DNA of 64,000 nt from Xanthomonas arboricola pv. populi. Its GTDB lineage: Bacteria > Pseudomonadota > Gammaproteobacteria > Xanthomonadales > Xanthomonadaceae. A program made the position numbers and the translations under genes. The notes beneath the pieces were generated by a model. It was given only the letters and a program-made list of their open reading frames with translations. It ran no database searches and was not told the origin of the DNA. The stretch lies in assembly GCF_002939945.1 (NCBI RefSeq), contig NZ_MDEB01000001.1, positions 744,001-808,000 on the forward strand. The letters are read 5' to 3'. Positions 55,756 through 64,000 of the stretch are shown here, piece after piece; within the stretch, counting starts at the first letter, position 1; the number at the start of each line of letters is the position of its first letter.

Positions 55756-55846
55756 TGGCGGAGAGGGGGGGATTCGAACCCCCGAGGCGCTATAAACGCC
55801 TGCCTGATTTCGAGTCAGGTACATTCAACCGCTCTGCCACCTCTCC
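55756..55846 (-). tRNA. tRNA-Ser (anticodon CGA)
   Basis: A 91-nt class II tRNA with encoded CCA. The acceptor stem is GGAGAGG / CCTCTCC and the anticodon loop CTCGAAA gives CGA. It decodes UCG. Confidence 0.96.
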
Positions 55847-55875
55847 AGATGGTCCCCAGTGTCCTGGGGCCGTGC

Positions 55876-55904
55876 ATCATACGGGCACGGGCGCCAAGCC
55901 ACAA
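55876..55904 (-). promoter_or_regulatory. Sigma-70 promoter of tRNA-Ser(CGA)
   Basis: On the minus strand TTGTGG, 17 bp, TATGAT, located 30 bp before the tRNA. Confidence 0.65.
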
Positions 55905-56044
55905 GCGGCCCGGGCCGGCATCGCCGACACGATCCAAGGCCCGGGCGTGAACCCGCCCTGCGGCAGCGGCGATCGGCGTGTTGCTGCTGGCCGGCCGCCC
56001 CGCGATGATGGTCACGCACCTCCTACCTTTGGCGACCCGCCCCC

Positions 56045-56749
56045 ATGCTCGAATTCGGACACCTTACCCATGTCGGCCTGCGCCGTGACCTCAATGAGGA
56101 CACGTACTACGGCGACAGCGAATTGGGGCTCTGGCTGGTGGCCGATGGCATGGGCGGGCATGCATGCGGTGAAGTGGCCAGTGCCCTGGCGCGCGAAACC
56201 ATCGTGCGCGAGGTGCGCGCCGGCACCCCGCTGGCCCAGGCGGTACGCATCGCCGACGAAGAGATCATCAAGACCTCGCGCCGCTGCAACGACACCTTGC
56301 CGATGGGTACCACCGTCGTCGCTGCGCGCGTACTGGGCCAGCGCTTCGAAGTGGCCTGGGTCGGAGACAGCCGTGCGTACCTGTGGCGCGACGGGCGACT
56401 GGCGCAACTGAGCCAGGACCATAGCTATGTGCAGGAACTCATCGCCCAGGGCACCCTGACCAGCGAGCAGGCGCGTGCGCATCCGCATCGCAACGTGGTG
56501 ACCCAGGCGCTGGGCGTTACCGATCCGGTTCACCTCAATGTCGCCACCATGCAGGGCGAACTCAAATCCGGCATGCAGCTGCTGCTGTGCAGCGACGGCC
56601 TCACCGAGGAAGTCGACGATGCCGCGATCGCCGCGACCCTGTCGCAGGCCGATTGCAGCGCGCAGGAGTGTGTCGAATGCCTGGTCGCCGCCGCGCTCGA
56701 TGGCGGCGGCTCGGACAACATCACCGCGATCCTGGTGCGCAGCTACTAA
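56045..56749 (+). CDS. PP2C-type serine/threonine protein phosphatase
   Basis: The 234-residue protein has the PP2C motifs in order: GLRRDLNEDTYY, LVADGMGGHACGE, VAWVGDSRAYLWRDG, LSQDHSYV, LLCSDGLTEEV and GGSDNITAILV. All metal-binding aspartates are present. It is cytoplasmic, without a membrane segment. No cognate protein kinase gene is adjacent, so its target is unknown. Confidence 0.93.
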   Translation: MLEFGHLTHVGLRRDLNEDTYYGDSELGLWLVADGMGGHACGEVASALARETIVREVRAGTPLAQAVRIADEEIIKTSRRCNDTLPMGTTVVAARVLGQRFEVAWVGDSRAYLWRDGRLAQLSQDHSYVQELIAQGTLTSEQARAHPHRNVVTQALGVTDPVHLNVATMQGELKSGMQLLLCSDGLTEEVDDAAIAATLSQADCSAQECVECLVAAALDGGGSDNITAILVRSY

Positions 56750-56820
56750 ACGCGGCCGAAACCCAGCAAGCCCCGGCTGGCGGGCGGCGAGCGCAGGTGT
56801 TATTGCCCGCATCTTGCTGG

Positions 56821-56884
56821 ATGCAGACAAACGCCTGGTCGGTCGAGGGCGCAGCGTCCTCACTGCTGCGGGACATGCCGCGTG
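56821..56884. repeat. Dispersed repeat, copy B
   Basis: This matches 11516-11579 with scattered substitutions, including CCTGGTCGGTCGAG and CTGCGGGACATGCCG. It occupies the spacer between the PP2C gene and the dnaQ stop. Confidence 0.6.
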
Positions 56885-56914
56885 ACATCCGGGCAACAGT
56901 TGCCGACAACCGCG

Positions 56915-57649
56915 TTACCCGGCGGCAGCCGCCTCTTCGACCGGCGCATCCCACAACGCGCGCCCGGCCTTCTTGCGCAGATACGCCAGGCGCGCCTCGT
57001 GCGCCTGTGACTCCGAGGCGGTCACCACCACCCGTGCGCGCGGCAACAGCAGCGCCGGATCGAAGGTGATCATGCCCTCGCCGTGCTCGTTGCGCTGGCC
57101 GGTATCGGCACTGGCAAAGCCAATTTCTTCCTGGCCCGAGGTCAGCGCGATGTACACATCGGCCAGGATCTGCGCATCGAGCAAGGCGCCATGCAACTGG
57201 CGATGCGAGTTGTCCACGCCCAGGCGCTTGCACAAGGCATCCAGCGAGTTGCGCTGCCCTGGATAGCGCTCGCGCGCCATCATCAAGGTATCCACCACGG
57301 TGGCGCGCTCGACGATGCGGCCGTAGTTGTCGCCCAGCAGCGACAGCTCGTTGTCCAGGAATCCCAGATCGAACGCGGCGTTGTGGATGATCAGCTCCGC
57401 GCCGTCGATGTAGGCCAGGAACTCCTCGACCACATCGGCAAACAGCGGCTTGTCGGCCAGGAACTCCAGGGTCAATCCGGTCACTTCCTGCGCACCGGGT
57501 TCGAAATCGCAATCGGGCTTCAGATAGCGATGGAAGTTGTTGCCGCTCGGGCGCCGCTCCAGCAGCTCCACCGCACCGATTTCGACGACGCGGTTGCCCT
57601 TGCGCCATTCCAGGCCGGTGGTTTCGGTATCGAGAATGATCTGACGCAT
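56915..57649 (-). CDS. dnaQ: DNA polymerase III subunit epsilon
   Basis: The 244-residue protein has the proofreading exonuclease motifs ILDTETTGLEW (Exo I), HNAAFDLGFLDNEL (Exo II) and HGALLDAQILADVY (Exo III with His and Asp), and a C-terminal segment for binding the alpha subunit. It follows rnhA by 12 bp, the conserved order in gammaproteobacteria. Confidence 0.96.
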   Translation of the reverse strand: MRQIILDTETTGLEWRKGNRVVEIGAVELLERRPSGNNFHRYLKPDCDFEPGAQEVTGLTLEFLADKPLFADVVEEFLAYIDGAELIIHNAAFDLGFLDNELSLLGDNYGRIVERATVVDTLMMARERYPGQRNSLDALCKRLGVDNSHRQLHGALLDAQILADVYIALTSGQEEIGFASADTGQRNEHGEGMITFDPALLLPRARVVVTASESQAHEARLAYLRKKAGRALWDAPVEEAAAAG

Positions 57650-57661
57650 GAATCCTCTTGC

Positions 57662-58114
57662 TTACGCGGTTGCGCTGCCATCGCGCTGGGCGATGGCCTG
57701 ATTGCGGGCGAGCACGTCGACGCGCTCGTTGTCCGGGTCGCCATTGTGGCCTTTCACCCAACGCCAATCGATGCTGTGGCGTTGCGTGGCCGTATGCAGC
57801 CGCTCCCACAGTTCCCGGTTCTTGACCGGGTCGCCGCCGGCGGTTTTCCAACCGCGGCGCACCCAGCCGGACATCCACTCGGTAATGCCCTGGCGCACGT
57901 ATTGCGAGTCGGTATGCAGCACGATCTGGCACGGCTCGGTGAGCGTTTCCAGCGCCATGATCGCCGCCATCAACTCCATGCGGTTGTTGGTGGATGTCGC
58001 TTCGCCGCCGGACAATTCCTTCTCGCGGCCGTTGTAACGCAACAGGGCCGCCCAACCGCCCGGCCCGGGATTGCCGAGGCAGGAGCCGTCGGTATGCACT
58101 TCAATGGATTTCAT
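57662..58114 (-). CDS. rnhA: Ribonuclease HI
   Basis: The 150-residue protein shows the four acidic residues in [41 protein letters not shown] and GDPDNERVD, with the basic VKGHNG loop. It cuts the RNA strand of RNA-DNA hybrids. Length is standard. Confidence 0.97.
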   Translation of the reverse strand: MKSIEVHTDGSCLGNPGPGGWAALLRYNGREKELSGGEATSTNNRMELMAAIMALETLTEPCQIVLHTDSQYVRQGITEWMSGWVRRGWKTAGGDPVKNRELWERLHTATQRHSIDWRWVKGHNGDPDNERVDVLARNQAIAQRDGSATA

Positions 58115-58145
58115 CGGCTTCTGGTGTTTGGAAAGTGGTCAATCG

Positions 58146-58802
58146 TCAGATCGTGGCTACGGGCTGCGGCCAGCGCGAGGGCATCGCGATCGGGGTCGGC
58201 CCGATCGAAGCGGCAGCGCGCTTTTCCACTTCGAGCAGATAGACCGCACGCCAGGGTGCGCGATCGGCGCCGGTGGCGCCACGCCCGGTGCGCCAGATCG
58301 GCCCCAGGTAGCGCTCGGTCTGAACGCATTGCAGCCCCGCACGCTGCGCCAGCAGCCGCCAGCGATCCGGCCGCAACGCCACCGGACCACGCCGCGCCCA
58401 GCGGAAGCGGTACGGGCTCAGCGGATTGAGCGTGAACAGCCATAGCCGGCCGCCCGGCATCAGCAGCCGCTCGCATTCGGCCAGGAATTCCGCCGCGCCG
58501 CCCACCACCGCATGCTGCACCACGATGGCCTGCAGGCTTTCGGTCGGCAACGGAAACGGCATGGCGCAGCGCGCGTCGCCCGCAAAGCGGCCAGCGCTGC
58601 GATGCAGCCGCAGCCCTCGCCCCTGCAGGAGCTCGCGTGGCGGCAGCTCGGGAGTGGGCGTCAGCCACAGCCAGGGCTGCGACGGACGCGTCTGCAGCGC
58701 CGCAAGCGCCAATCGGCGCTCCAACTGGAGCAGGCTGCGCCCTGCACCTGTTTCAAACCAGGATGAGACGCCAGCTTGACGGGAGAATGGCGTGGCAGGC
58801 AT
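58146..58802 (-). CDS. SAM-dependent methyltransferase (YafS-like)
   Basis: From ATG 58802 the protein has 218 residues. The methyltransferase core is seen in AMPFPLPTESLQAIVVQHAV and LLMPGGRLWLFTLNPLSPYRF. The first SAM-binding glycine motif is weak. Its place between gloB and rnhA is that of yafS in E. coli. The substrate is unknown. It is divergent from gloB with 12 bp between the starts. Confidence 0.83.
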   Translation of the reverse strand: MPATPFSRQAGVSSWFETGAGRSLLQLERRLALAALQTRPSQPWLWLTPTPELPPRELLQGRGLRLHRSAGRFAGDARCAMPFPLPTESLQAIVVQHAVVGGAAEFLAECERLLMPGGRLWLFTLNPLSPYRFRWARRGPVALRPDRWRLLAQRAGLQCVQTERYLGPIWRTGRGATGADRAPWRAVYLLEVEKRAAASIGPTPIAMPSRWPQPVATI

Positions 58803-58814
58803 GGTCCCAATTCT

Positions 58815-59582
58815 ATGCGACTGACTGCACTGCCCGCATTCGACGACAACTACATCTGGGCGCTGGTCGCCACCGATGGCCGCGCAGTCATCGTCGATCC
58901 CGGCCAGGCCGAGCCGGTGTTCGCCGCCGCAGAGCGCGAAGGCTTCAGTCCCAGCGCCGTCCTGCTGACCCACCACCATGCCGACCACATCGGCGGCGTG
59001 GCGGCGCTGCAGCAGCGTTGGCCGGACCTTGCGCTATACGGACCTGCCGACGAACGCATCCCCGCAGATGCCCGCCGCGTGGGCCAGGGCGAGCGCTTGA
59101 GCCTGCTTGGCATCCATTTCGATGTGCTGGAAGTGCCGGGCCATACCCGCAGCCACCTCGCCTTCGTCACCGACCGCCATCTATTCAGCGGAGATACCCT
59201 GTTCAGCCTAGGCTGTGGGCGGATGTTCGAAGGTACCGCTCCTCAGATGTTCGACTCCTTGCAGTGCCTGGCCTCCCTGCCTGGCGAAACGCTCGTGTGT
59301 TGCGGCCACGAATACACCTTGGCCAACGCGGCCTTTGCGTTGCACGTCGATCCCACCAACGCTGCCTTGCAGCGCCGTCAACAGGAAGCCCAGGCCATGC
59401 GTCATGCAGCCCGTCCTACCCTGCCGATTTCGCTCAAGAGTGAACTGGCCACCAATCCGTTCCTACGTACCAGCAGTCCTGAAATCCGCGCCGCCGTAGC
59501 ATCGCGCGCAGCCGGCGCACCTTCCTCTGAAGTTGACGTTTTCGCCGAACTTCGGCGCTGGAAAGACGAATTTCGCGCATGA
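58815..59582 (+). CDS. gloB: Hydroxyacylglutathione hydrolase (glyoxalase II)
   Basis: From ATG 58815 the protein has 255 residues. The dinuclear metal site is THHHADHIGG, with VPGHTRSHLAF, FSGDTLFSLGCGRMFEG and CGHEYTLAN. It hydrolyses S-lactoylglutathione in methylglyoxal detoxification. The end overlaps the lytic transglycosylase gene by 4 bp. Confidence 0.95.
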   Translation: MRLTALPAFDDNYIWALVATDGRAVIVDPGQAEPVFAAAEREGFSPSAVLLTHHHADHIGGVAALQQRWPDLALYGPADERIPADARRVGQGERLSLLGIHFDVLEVPGHTRSHLAFVTDRHLFSGDTLFSLGCGRMFEGTAPQMFDSLQCLASLPGETLVCCGHEYTLANAAFALHVDPTNAALQRRQQEAQAMRHAARPTLPISLKSELATNPFLRTSSPEIRAAVASRAAGAPSSEVDVFAELRRWKDEFRA

Positions 59583-60763
59583 GGCGCCTGCTTCTGGCAG
59601 TGCTGACCGCATCGGCGGTCATTGCACCCGCAGCCGCATCGTCCAACGACGCAAGCCGCCCCAAAGCCACAGAGAGTTCGATCACCCAGACCGCCGCACC
59701 CGAAGTGCGGAACGGACGGGAGATCTTTTCGTCATTCCTGGACGGCCGCGCCGACCCTGGCTGCGACAGCGACCATAGCGATACGCGCTGGGAGCAGCAT
59801 TTCTCGCGCGCACCGGCGCGCCTGGCCGACGATGCGCAGGATGTGTTGCCGCTGTTCGGCTACGTGGTCGATGAACTGCGCGAAGCCGACATGCCGACCG
59901 AATTTGCGCTGATTCCGTTCGTCGAAAGTGGTTACCGCCCGGGCGCCCGCAACGGCAGCGGCCCCGCCGGCCTCTGGCAGTTCATCGCCACCACCGCCCG
60001 CAACCATCATGTGCCGGTTGGCGCGCAATACGACGGTCGCCTCTCGGCAGTGGATTCCACCACGGCGGCAGTGCGTTATCTCAAGACGCTGTACGGCATG
60101 TTCGGTGGCGATTGGCGCCTGGCCCTGATGGCCTACAACGCTGGCGAGTATCGCGTGCTGCAGGCCATGCGCAGTGCTGGGATGAACGCGCAGAATGCCC
60201 GCCCGTCCGAGTTGCCCGGCATGTCCAAGGTCACCTACGAGTATGTGGAGAAGCTGCACGCACTCGCCTGTGTGCTGGACCGTGCGCAGCAGCAAGGCAA
60301 CCTGCTGACCTCGCTCGACCGCCCGGTACCAGTTCTTACCGAACATGCATTGCCGGTCGGCACCAGCCTCAACGCCTTTGCGGGACAACGCGCCATCGAG
60401 CCGCAACTGCTGGCCCGGCTGAATCCGGCGCTGGCCAGCGCGCGCGGCGCACCGCGCGGCGTGCAAGTACTCGCCCCGATCGCACCCGCGCGGCCGGGTG
60501 CGGCAGGCGCCGTGGTCGCATCTGCCGAAACGGACAGCATTGCCGACAACAGCGCTGCCGCTCCCACGATCGTTGCCGCCGCGGCAACCAAGGCCTACAA
60601 GACACAAGCGCGCACGACGCATACGGTACGCGACGGCGAATCCGCCTGGGCCATCGCACGTCGCTACGGCGTCACCGTCACGACACTGCTGACCAGCAAT
60701 GGTCTGGACAGGCGCGCCGTGCTGAAGCCCGGCATGGTGTTGTCGTTCGACGACACACGCTGA
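59579..60763 (+). CDS. mltD: MltD-like lytic transglycosylase with LysM
   Basis: The 394-residue protein starts at ATG 59579, with a signal peptide (about 1-20, ending PAAA) and no lipobox cysteine. The SLT domain (about 95-220) has the catalytic Glu in IPFVESGYRPGARN, then GPAGLWQFI and LMAYNAGEYRV. A single LysM lies at the C terminus (THTVRDGESAWAIARRYGV). It cleaves peptidoglycan. E. coli MltD has two LysM repeats. The gloB-mltD adjacency supports the name. Confidence 0.88.
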   Translation: MRRLLLAVLTASAVIAPAAASSNDASRPKATESSITQTAAPEVRNGREIFSSFLDGRADPGCDSDHSDTRWEQHFSRAPARLADDAQDVLPLFGYVVDELREADMPTEFALIPFVESGYRPGARNGSGPAGLWQFIATTARNHHVPVGAQYDGRLSAVDSTTAAVRYLKTLYGMFGGDWRLALMAYNAGEYRVLQAMRSAGMNAQNARPSELPGMSKVTYEYVEKLHALACVLDRAQQQGNLLTSLDRPVPVLTEHALPVGTSLNAFAGQRAIEPQLLARLNPALASARGAPRGVQVLAPIAPARPGAAGAVVASAETDSIADNSAAAPTIVAAAATKAYKTQARTTHTVRDGESAWAIARRYGVTVTTLLTSNGLDRRAVLKPGMVLSFDDTR

Positions 60764-60854
60764 CGTAAGCCGCTTGACCCAGGCCTTGCTCCGTCCGGCG
60801 CTGCCGACACTACAGCGACGCTCCGTTTTACCGACGCTGCGCATGGGGAGTCGT

Positions 60855-60883
60855 CGAACGTCGCGCTGCGCATGCGACGTTCG
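60855..60883. other. Perfect 10-bp hairpin in a 428-bp gene-free gap
   Basis: CGAACGTCGC and GCGACGTTCG pair perfectly around a 9-nt loop. The gap 60764-61191 between mltD and the ppiD stop contains no supported gene; apart from this hairpin and the ppiD terminator I see only irregular GC-rich sequence. Confidence 0.5.
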
Positions 60884-61142
60884 GATGCGAACAGAGCCCC
60901 TGACATTTGCTCGCTGCTTGCGTGGCTGCAGCGACGCCGTGCGGATCGGCGACTGAGCGCAATCGGGAGCCGACGCGCTCGCACCCAGCTATCGCTGCAA
61001 GCCGATCGACATCGCAGTTAATCGAACGCGCCTGCAGTGCCTGCCGCCACCCGACACATGCAGCCACCCGTCGAGGCACCAACCGCCAACACGACGTTGA
61101 CTCCGCACGAAAAGCTGGCACCTGCCAGCAGCACCGGCCAAA

Positions 61143-61165
61143 GAAAAAGCCCGGTCACCCGGGCT
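61143..61165 (-). terminator. Rho-independent terminator of ppiD
   Basis: On the minus strand AGCCCGG / CCGGGCT with a 4-nt loop is followed by TTTTCTTT, 27 bp after the ppiD stop. Confidence 0.87.
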
Positions 61166-61191
61166 CTTTCTCCACCAGTCGAAAACAGCTG

Positions 61192-63162
61192 TTACAGCTG
61201 CGCCTCTTCGATCTGGATCTTGTAGCGCTTGCGCATCTCCTTGACGTAAGCCTGCGCCGCGTTATTGCCGTCGATCTGGCTCAGCTGCTCGCGCAGCATG
61301 GTCTGCTGCTCGGCCGGCATCTGCTTCAGATCGCCCGGGGTCGCCTTGCTGATGACGAAGACCGCAAAGCGCCCGCCATCCAGCTCCACCTTGCCCACCG
61401 ACGGCTTGCCCTCGCTCGGACGCGGCGCACTGAAGATTGCGCGATTTGCCGCCGGCGTCGGAATCGGCGCGGTACGCGGCAAGCCCGGGATCGGCTGCAC
61501 CTGCAACTTCTCGCTGACGGCCAGCGCCTTCAAGGTCTCGCCTTTCTGCACACGCGCCAGCAAGGCGTCGGCAGCCGCCGCAGCCGCCTTCTCGGCGCGG
61601 TCCGCGTGGACCGCCGCGATCACCTTGTCGCGCACCTTGTCCAGCGGCAAGGCCGCCTCGGCGGTGTGATTGGTCACGCGCAGCACCACGCTGTGGTTCG
61701 GCCCGATGGTGATCGGATCGCTCGCCGTGCCGTCCTGCACCAGCGTCTCGGAGAACGCCGAACGCAGCACCGCCGGATTGACCGCGATACCGCTGGCATT
61801 GGCGCGCGAGAACGGGCCCAGCGTCTGCACCGGCAGACCGACCTGCTTGGCTGCCGGCTCCAGCGCGGTGGGATTCTTGTAGACCTGATCCACCAGCTTG
61901 CCGCTCACATCCGCAAACGCCTTGTCGGCATCGGCCTTGAGCTGCTCGGCGGCGAGCTGATCGCGCACCTGCTCGAACGACTTGCCCTGCCCGCCCTTGA
62001 CCTCGCGCAGCTGGATCACGTGATAGCCGAACTCGCTCTTGATCGGGCCGACCACCTCGCCAGCCTTCATTGCGAACAAGGCGTCTTCGAATGGCTTGAC
62101 CATCGTGCCCTTCTCGACCCAGCCCAGATCGCCACCGGCACCCTTGGACCCGGGATCCTGCGAATTGGCCTTGGCCAACGCGGCGAAATCGGCGCCCGGC
62201 TGCTTGGCTTGCGCAGCCAACTTGGCCGCCTTTTCCTCAGCGGCCTTCTGTGCGGCGGGATCGCTGCCGGCGCTGATCAGGATGTGCGATGCCAGACGCT
62301 GATCCGGCTCGACAAAGCGTGCCTTCTCTTCGTCATAACGCTTGCGCAGCGTCGCTTCGTCAGCGGCGGTCGCCGGCGGCAACTTGGCGGCATCGAGCTC
62401 GACATACTCGATCGTCACGGTCTCCGGCTGACGGAAATCCTGCGTATGCCCGTCGTACCACTGCTTGATCTGCGCATCGCTGACCGGTGTGGTATCGGCA
62501 GCCGGTGGCGGCAGCATTGCCAGCTCCACGTCGCGCGTTTCGCCCATCAGCTTGAGTAAGCGCTCGAACTCGGCCTTGGTCGCAAAGCCCGACTCGGCAA
62601 TCGCCTGCGGAATCACCGACTGCTGCAGGCTGTCGCGCACCAATGCGTCGAACTGCGCCGGCGTGCGCGGCGGCGTGCCCTGCGCAAGTGCAGCGCGGTA
62701 CTGGTCGGGGCTGAATTTGCCGTCGATCTGGAACGCCTGAATGCCGGTGATGTAATCGCGCACCGTCGCATCGCCGATCACGATGCCGGCATCTTCGGCA
62801 CCCAGACGCACGACTTGCTCGTCGACCAACTGGTCGAGCACCTGCAATTTGTTTTCGCGGGATTCGAACGTGCGCGGATCGAAATTCTCGCCCTGGCGCT
62901 GCCGCTCCTGCATGCGTGCCTGCTCGAAGCGTGCACGGAAATCCTGTGTGCTGATCTCGTGGTGCTGCCAAAGCAGCGAGACCGGCCACCACGATGGGGC
63001 CGACTTCCACCATGTCGGTGGCGCCTGCACCTTGGCCACGTTATTGGCGCCAATGCCGCCGAGGTAGCTGTTGTCGATGACGAACAGGAACGGAATCATC
63101 AGCAACCCCAGGATGGCGGTAGCGATCCAGCCTGACGTCTTGTCGCGAAGTTTCTGCAGCAT
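61192..63162 (-). CDS. ppiD: Periplasmic folding chaperone PpiD
   Basis: From ATG 63162 the protein has 656 residues with one N-terminal membrane anchor (about 12-33), a SurA-like N domain, a parvulin domain (about 275-370, with ASHILI, GGDLGWVEKG and EFGYHVIQLREV) and a long C-terminal helical part. It is an inner-membrane-anchored chaperone at the SecYEG exit. The order hupB-ppiD is conserved; tRNA genes lie between them here. Confidence 0.95.
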   Translation of the reverse strand: MLQKLRDKTSGWIATAILGLLMIPFLFVIDNSYLGGIGANNVAKVQAPPTWWKSAPSWWPVSLLWQHHEISTQDFRARFEQARMQERQRQGENFDPRTFESRENKLQVLDQLVDEQVVRLGAEDAGIVIGDATVRDYITGIQAFQIDGKFSPDQYRAALAQGTPPRTPAQFDALVRDSLQQSVIPQAIAESGFATKAEFERLLKLMGETRDVELAMLPPPAADTTPVSDAQIKQWYDGHTQDFRQPETVTIEYVELDAAKLPPATAADEATLRKRYDEEKARFVEPDQRLASHILISAGSDPAAQKAAEEKAAKLAAQAKQPGADFAALAKANSQDPGSKGAGGDLGWVEKGTMVKPFEDALFAMKAGEVVGPIKSEFGYHVIQLREVKGGQGKSFEQVRDQLAAEQLKADADKAFADVSGKLVDQVYKNPTALEPAAKQVGLPVQTLGPFSRANASGIAVNPAVLRSAFSETLVQDGTASDPITIGPNHSVVLRVTNHTAEAALPLDKVRDKVIAAVHADRAEKAAAAAADALLARVQKGETLKALAVSEKLQVQPIPGLPRTAPIPTPAANRAIFSAPRPSEGKPSVGKVELDGGRFAVFVISKATPGDLKQMPAEQQTMLREQLSQIDGNNAAQAYVKEMRKRYKIQIEEAQL

Positions 63163-63285
63163 TGGCAAATCACGGCCTGTGGGCGAGCCGCGCAGTGTAA
63201 CGCGCCTGACGCCGGGTACCCAGCCCAATCCCACACCACGCTGGATTCGGTATGGCTTTCGGCGCGCAATGACCGCTATGGCCGC

Positions 63286-63319
63286 AAAAAAAAGCCCCCG
63301 GCACGGAGCCGAGGGCTTT
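63286..63319 (-). terminator. Rho-independent terminator of the tRNA cluster
   Basis: On the minus strand AGCCCTCGGC pairs with GCCGGGGGCT (G-T and one mismatch) and is followed by a T8 run. It lies just after the last tRNA-Asp. Confidence 0.82.
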
Positions 63320-63326
63320 GTATAAC

Positions 63327-63403
63327 TGGCGGAGCGGACGGGACTCGAACCCGCGACCTCCGGCGTGACAGGCCAGCATTCTAACCAGCTGAACTACCGC
63401 TCC
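63327..63403 (-). tRNA. tRNA-Asp (anticodon GTC), copy 1
   Basis: A 77-nt tRNA with encoded CCA. The acceptor stem is GGAGCGG / CCGCTCC and the anticodon loop CTGTCAC gives GTC. It is identical to the copy at 63499-63575. Confidence 0.96.
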
Positions 63404-63460
63404 GCTTTAAACTTGGACTGCTGATTCTCCACCGTCTCCGCAATGCGAATGCGGTGGAGA

Positions 63461-63492
63461 AAACGAAGCCCCCAATCGCTCAGGGGCTTCGG
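63461..63492 (-). terminator. Hairpin with T-run between the two tRNA-Asp genes
   Basis: On the minus strand CGAAGCCCC and GGGGCTTCG pair and are followed by TTTTC. It would end part of the transcripts that start upstream. Confidence 0.7.
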
Positions 63493-63498
63493 TATAAC

Positions 63499-63575
63499 TG
63501 GCGGAGCGGACGGGACTCGAACCCGCGACCTCCGGCGTGACAGGCCAGCATTCTAACCAGCTGAACTACCGCTCC
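63499..63575 (-). tRNA. tRNA-Asp (anticodon GTC), copy 2
   Basis: Identical in all 77 bases to the copy at 63327-63403, with anticodon GTC and encoded CCA. It is 28 bp after tRNA-Val. Confidence 0.96.
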
Positions 63576-63603
63576 GCGCTTGAAACGTTTGCCTGGCGCT
63601 TAA

Positions 63604-63678
63604 TGGTGGGTGCTGAGGGTTTCGAACCCCCGACCCTCTCCGTGTAAGGGAGACGCTCTACCGCTGAGCTAAGCACCC
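63604..63678 (-). tRNA. tRNA-Val (anticodon TAC)
   Basis: A 75-nt tRNA with encoded CCA. The acceptor stem is GGGTGCT / AGCACCC and the anticodon loop CTTACAC gives TAC. It starts only 11 bp after the hupB stop, too close for its own promoter, so it is probably co-transcribed with hupB. Confidence 0.95.
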
Positions 63679-63689
63679 TGGCGAGTCGA

Positions 63690-63962
63690 TTAGTTTACTG
63701 CATCCTTCAGGGCTTTGCCAGCCTTGAATGCAGGATTCTTCGAAGCAGCGATCTTGATGCTGTCGCCGGTCTTCGGATTACGGCCGGTACGCTCGGCGCG
63801 CGCGCGGACCTGGAAGGTGCCAAAGCCAACGAGGGTGACGGCATCGCCCTTCTTCAGCGCCTTGGTGATTTCGCTCACAACCGCGTCAACAGCACGGCCG
63901 GCCTCAGCCTTGGAGATGTCAGCCGCAGCGGCAACGCCATCGATCAATTCGGTTTTATTCAT
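63690..63962 (-). CDS. hupB: DNA-binding protein HU
   Basis: The 90-residue protein starts [21 protein letters not shown] and contains [22 protein letters not shown], the DNA-binding beta arm, with a lysine-rich end ([15 protein letters not shown]). It compacts and bends DNA. GGGAG precedes the ATG. The position before ppiD marks it as HU-beta. The last 38 bases of the window are its leader. Confidence 0.96.
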   Translation of the reverse strand: MNKTELIDGVAAAADISKAEAGRAVDAVVSEITKALKKGDAVTLVGFGTFQVRARAERTGRNPKTGDSIKIAASKNPAFKAGKALKDAVN

Positions 63963-64000
63963 TCTTGAAACTCCCTTTGCGGCAGATGCCGCGGAATCGA

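Overview
The window looks like chromosomal DNA of a Xanthomonas-type gammaproteobacterium (Xanthomonadaceae). The reasons are very high GC content with GC-rich third codon positions, two large TonB-dependent receptors, the prpBC-acnD-prpF type of methylcitrate cluster, a PilZ-ending fatty acid cluster, GTAG-headed REP palindromes and GGGAATC heptamer arrays. The genus is inferred from gene content and repeat style; I could not run a search.

Layout. 1-11.3 kb (minus strand): start of pbpC, a CPBP intramembrane protease, a secreted glycerophosphodiesterase, a TonB-dependent receptor, a REP-flanked RAYT transposase gene broken by one amber codon, and a large alpha-2-macroglobulin-like lipoprotein. 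11.9-15.2 kb: a periplasmic nucleoside hydrolase and a second TonB-dependent receptor. 15.4-24 kb: methylcitrate cycle for propionate use (prpB, prpC, acnD, prpF on minus, prpR divergent on plus) with a sigma-54 promoter in front of prpB, a ParDE toxin-antitoxin pair lying between acnD and prpF, and a 96-bp CTG/TTG tract between prpC and acnD. 24.2-25.6 kb: a small lipoprotein, YefM-YoeB with its TGTACA operator, and tRNA-Val(CAC).

25.8-36.8 kb: the fatty acid synthesis/replication/pilus cluster yceD-rpmF-fabH-(frameshifted kinase-like gene)-fabD-fabG-acpP-fabF-pabB-mltG-holB-pilZ on minus, with maf divergent. plsX and tmk, often found in such clusters, are not here. 36.9-41.6 kb: three membrane glycosylation genes. 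41.6-46 kb (plus): moxR, DUF58, transglutaminase TgpA and an Slp-like lipoprotein. 46-49.6 kb (minus): dnaX, ybaB, recR, hinT, in which the two spacers around recR are filled by the same inverted heptamer-repeat element.

49.8-64 kb: tRNA-Ser(GGA) and the SRP RNA; a chain of kdkA, a metallo-beta-lactamase-fold gene and moaA/C/D/E; a GT9 glycosyltransferase; a DUF6165 gene; tRNA-Ser(CGA); a PP2C phosphatase; the conserved dnaQ-rnhA-yafS / gloB-mltD block; ppiD; two identical tRNA-Asp(GTC), tRNA-Val(TAC) and hupB.

Most of the window is ordinary core genome. I see no prophage, CRISPR array or secretion-system locus. The most unusual points are the recR-flanking repeat elements that leave recR and hinT without Shine-Dalgarno sequences, the amber-interrupted REPtron, the ParDE module inside the prp gene order, the long trinucleotide tract in the same cluster, and the frameshifted kinase gene translationally coupled to fabD.
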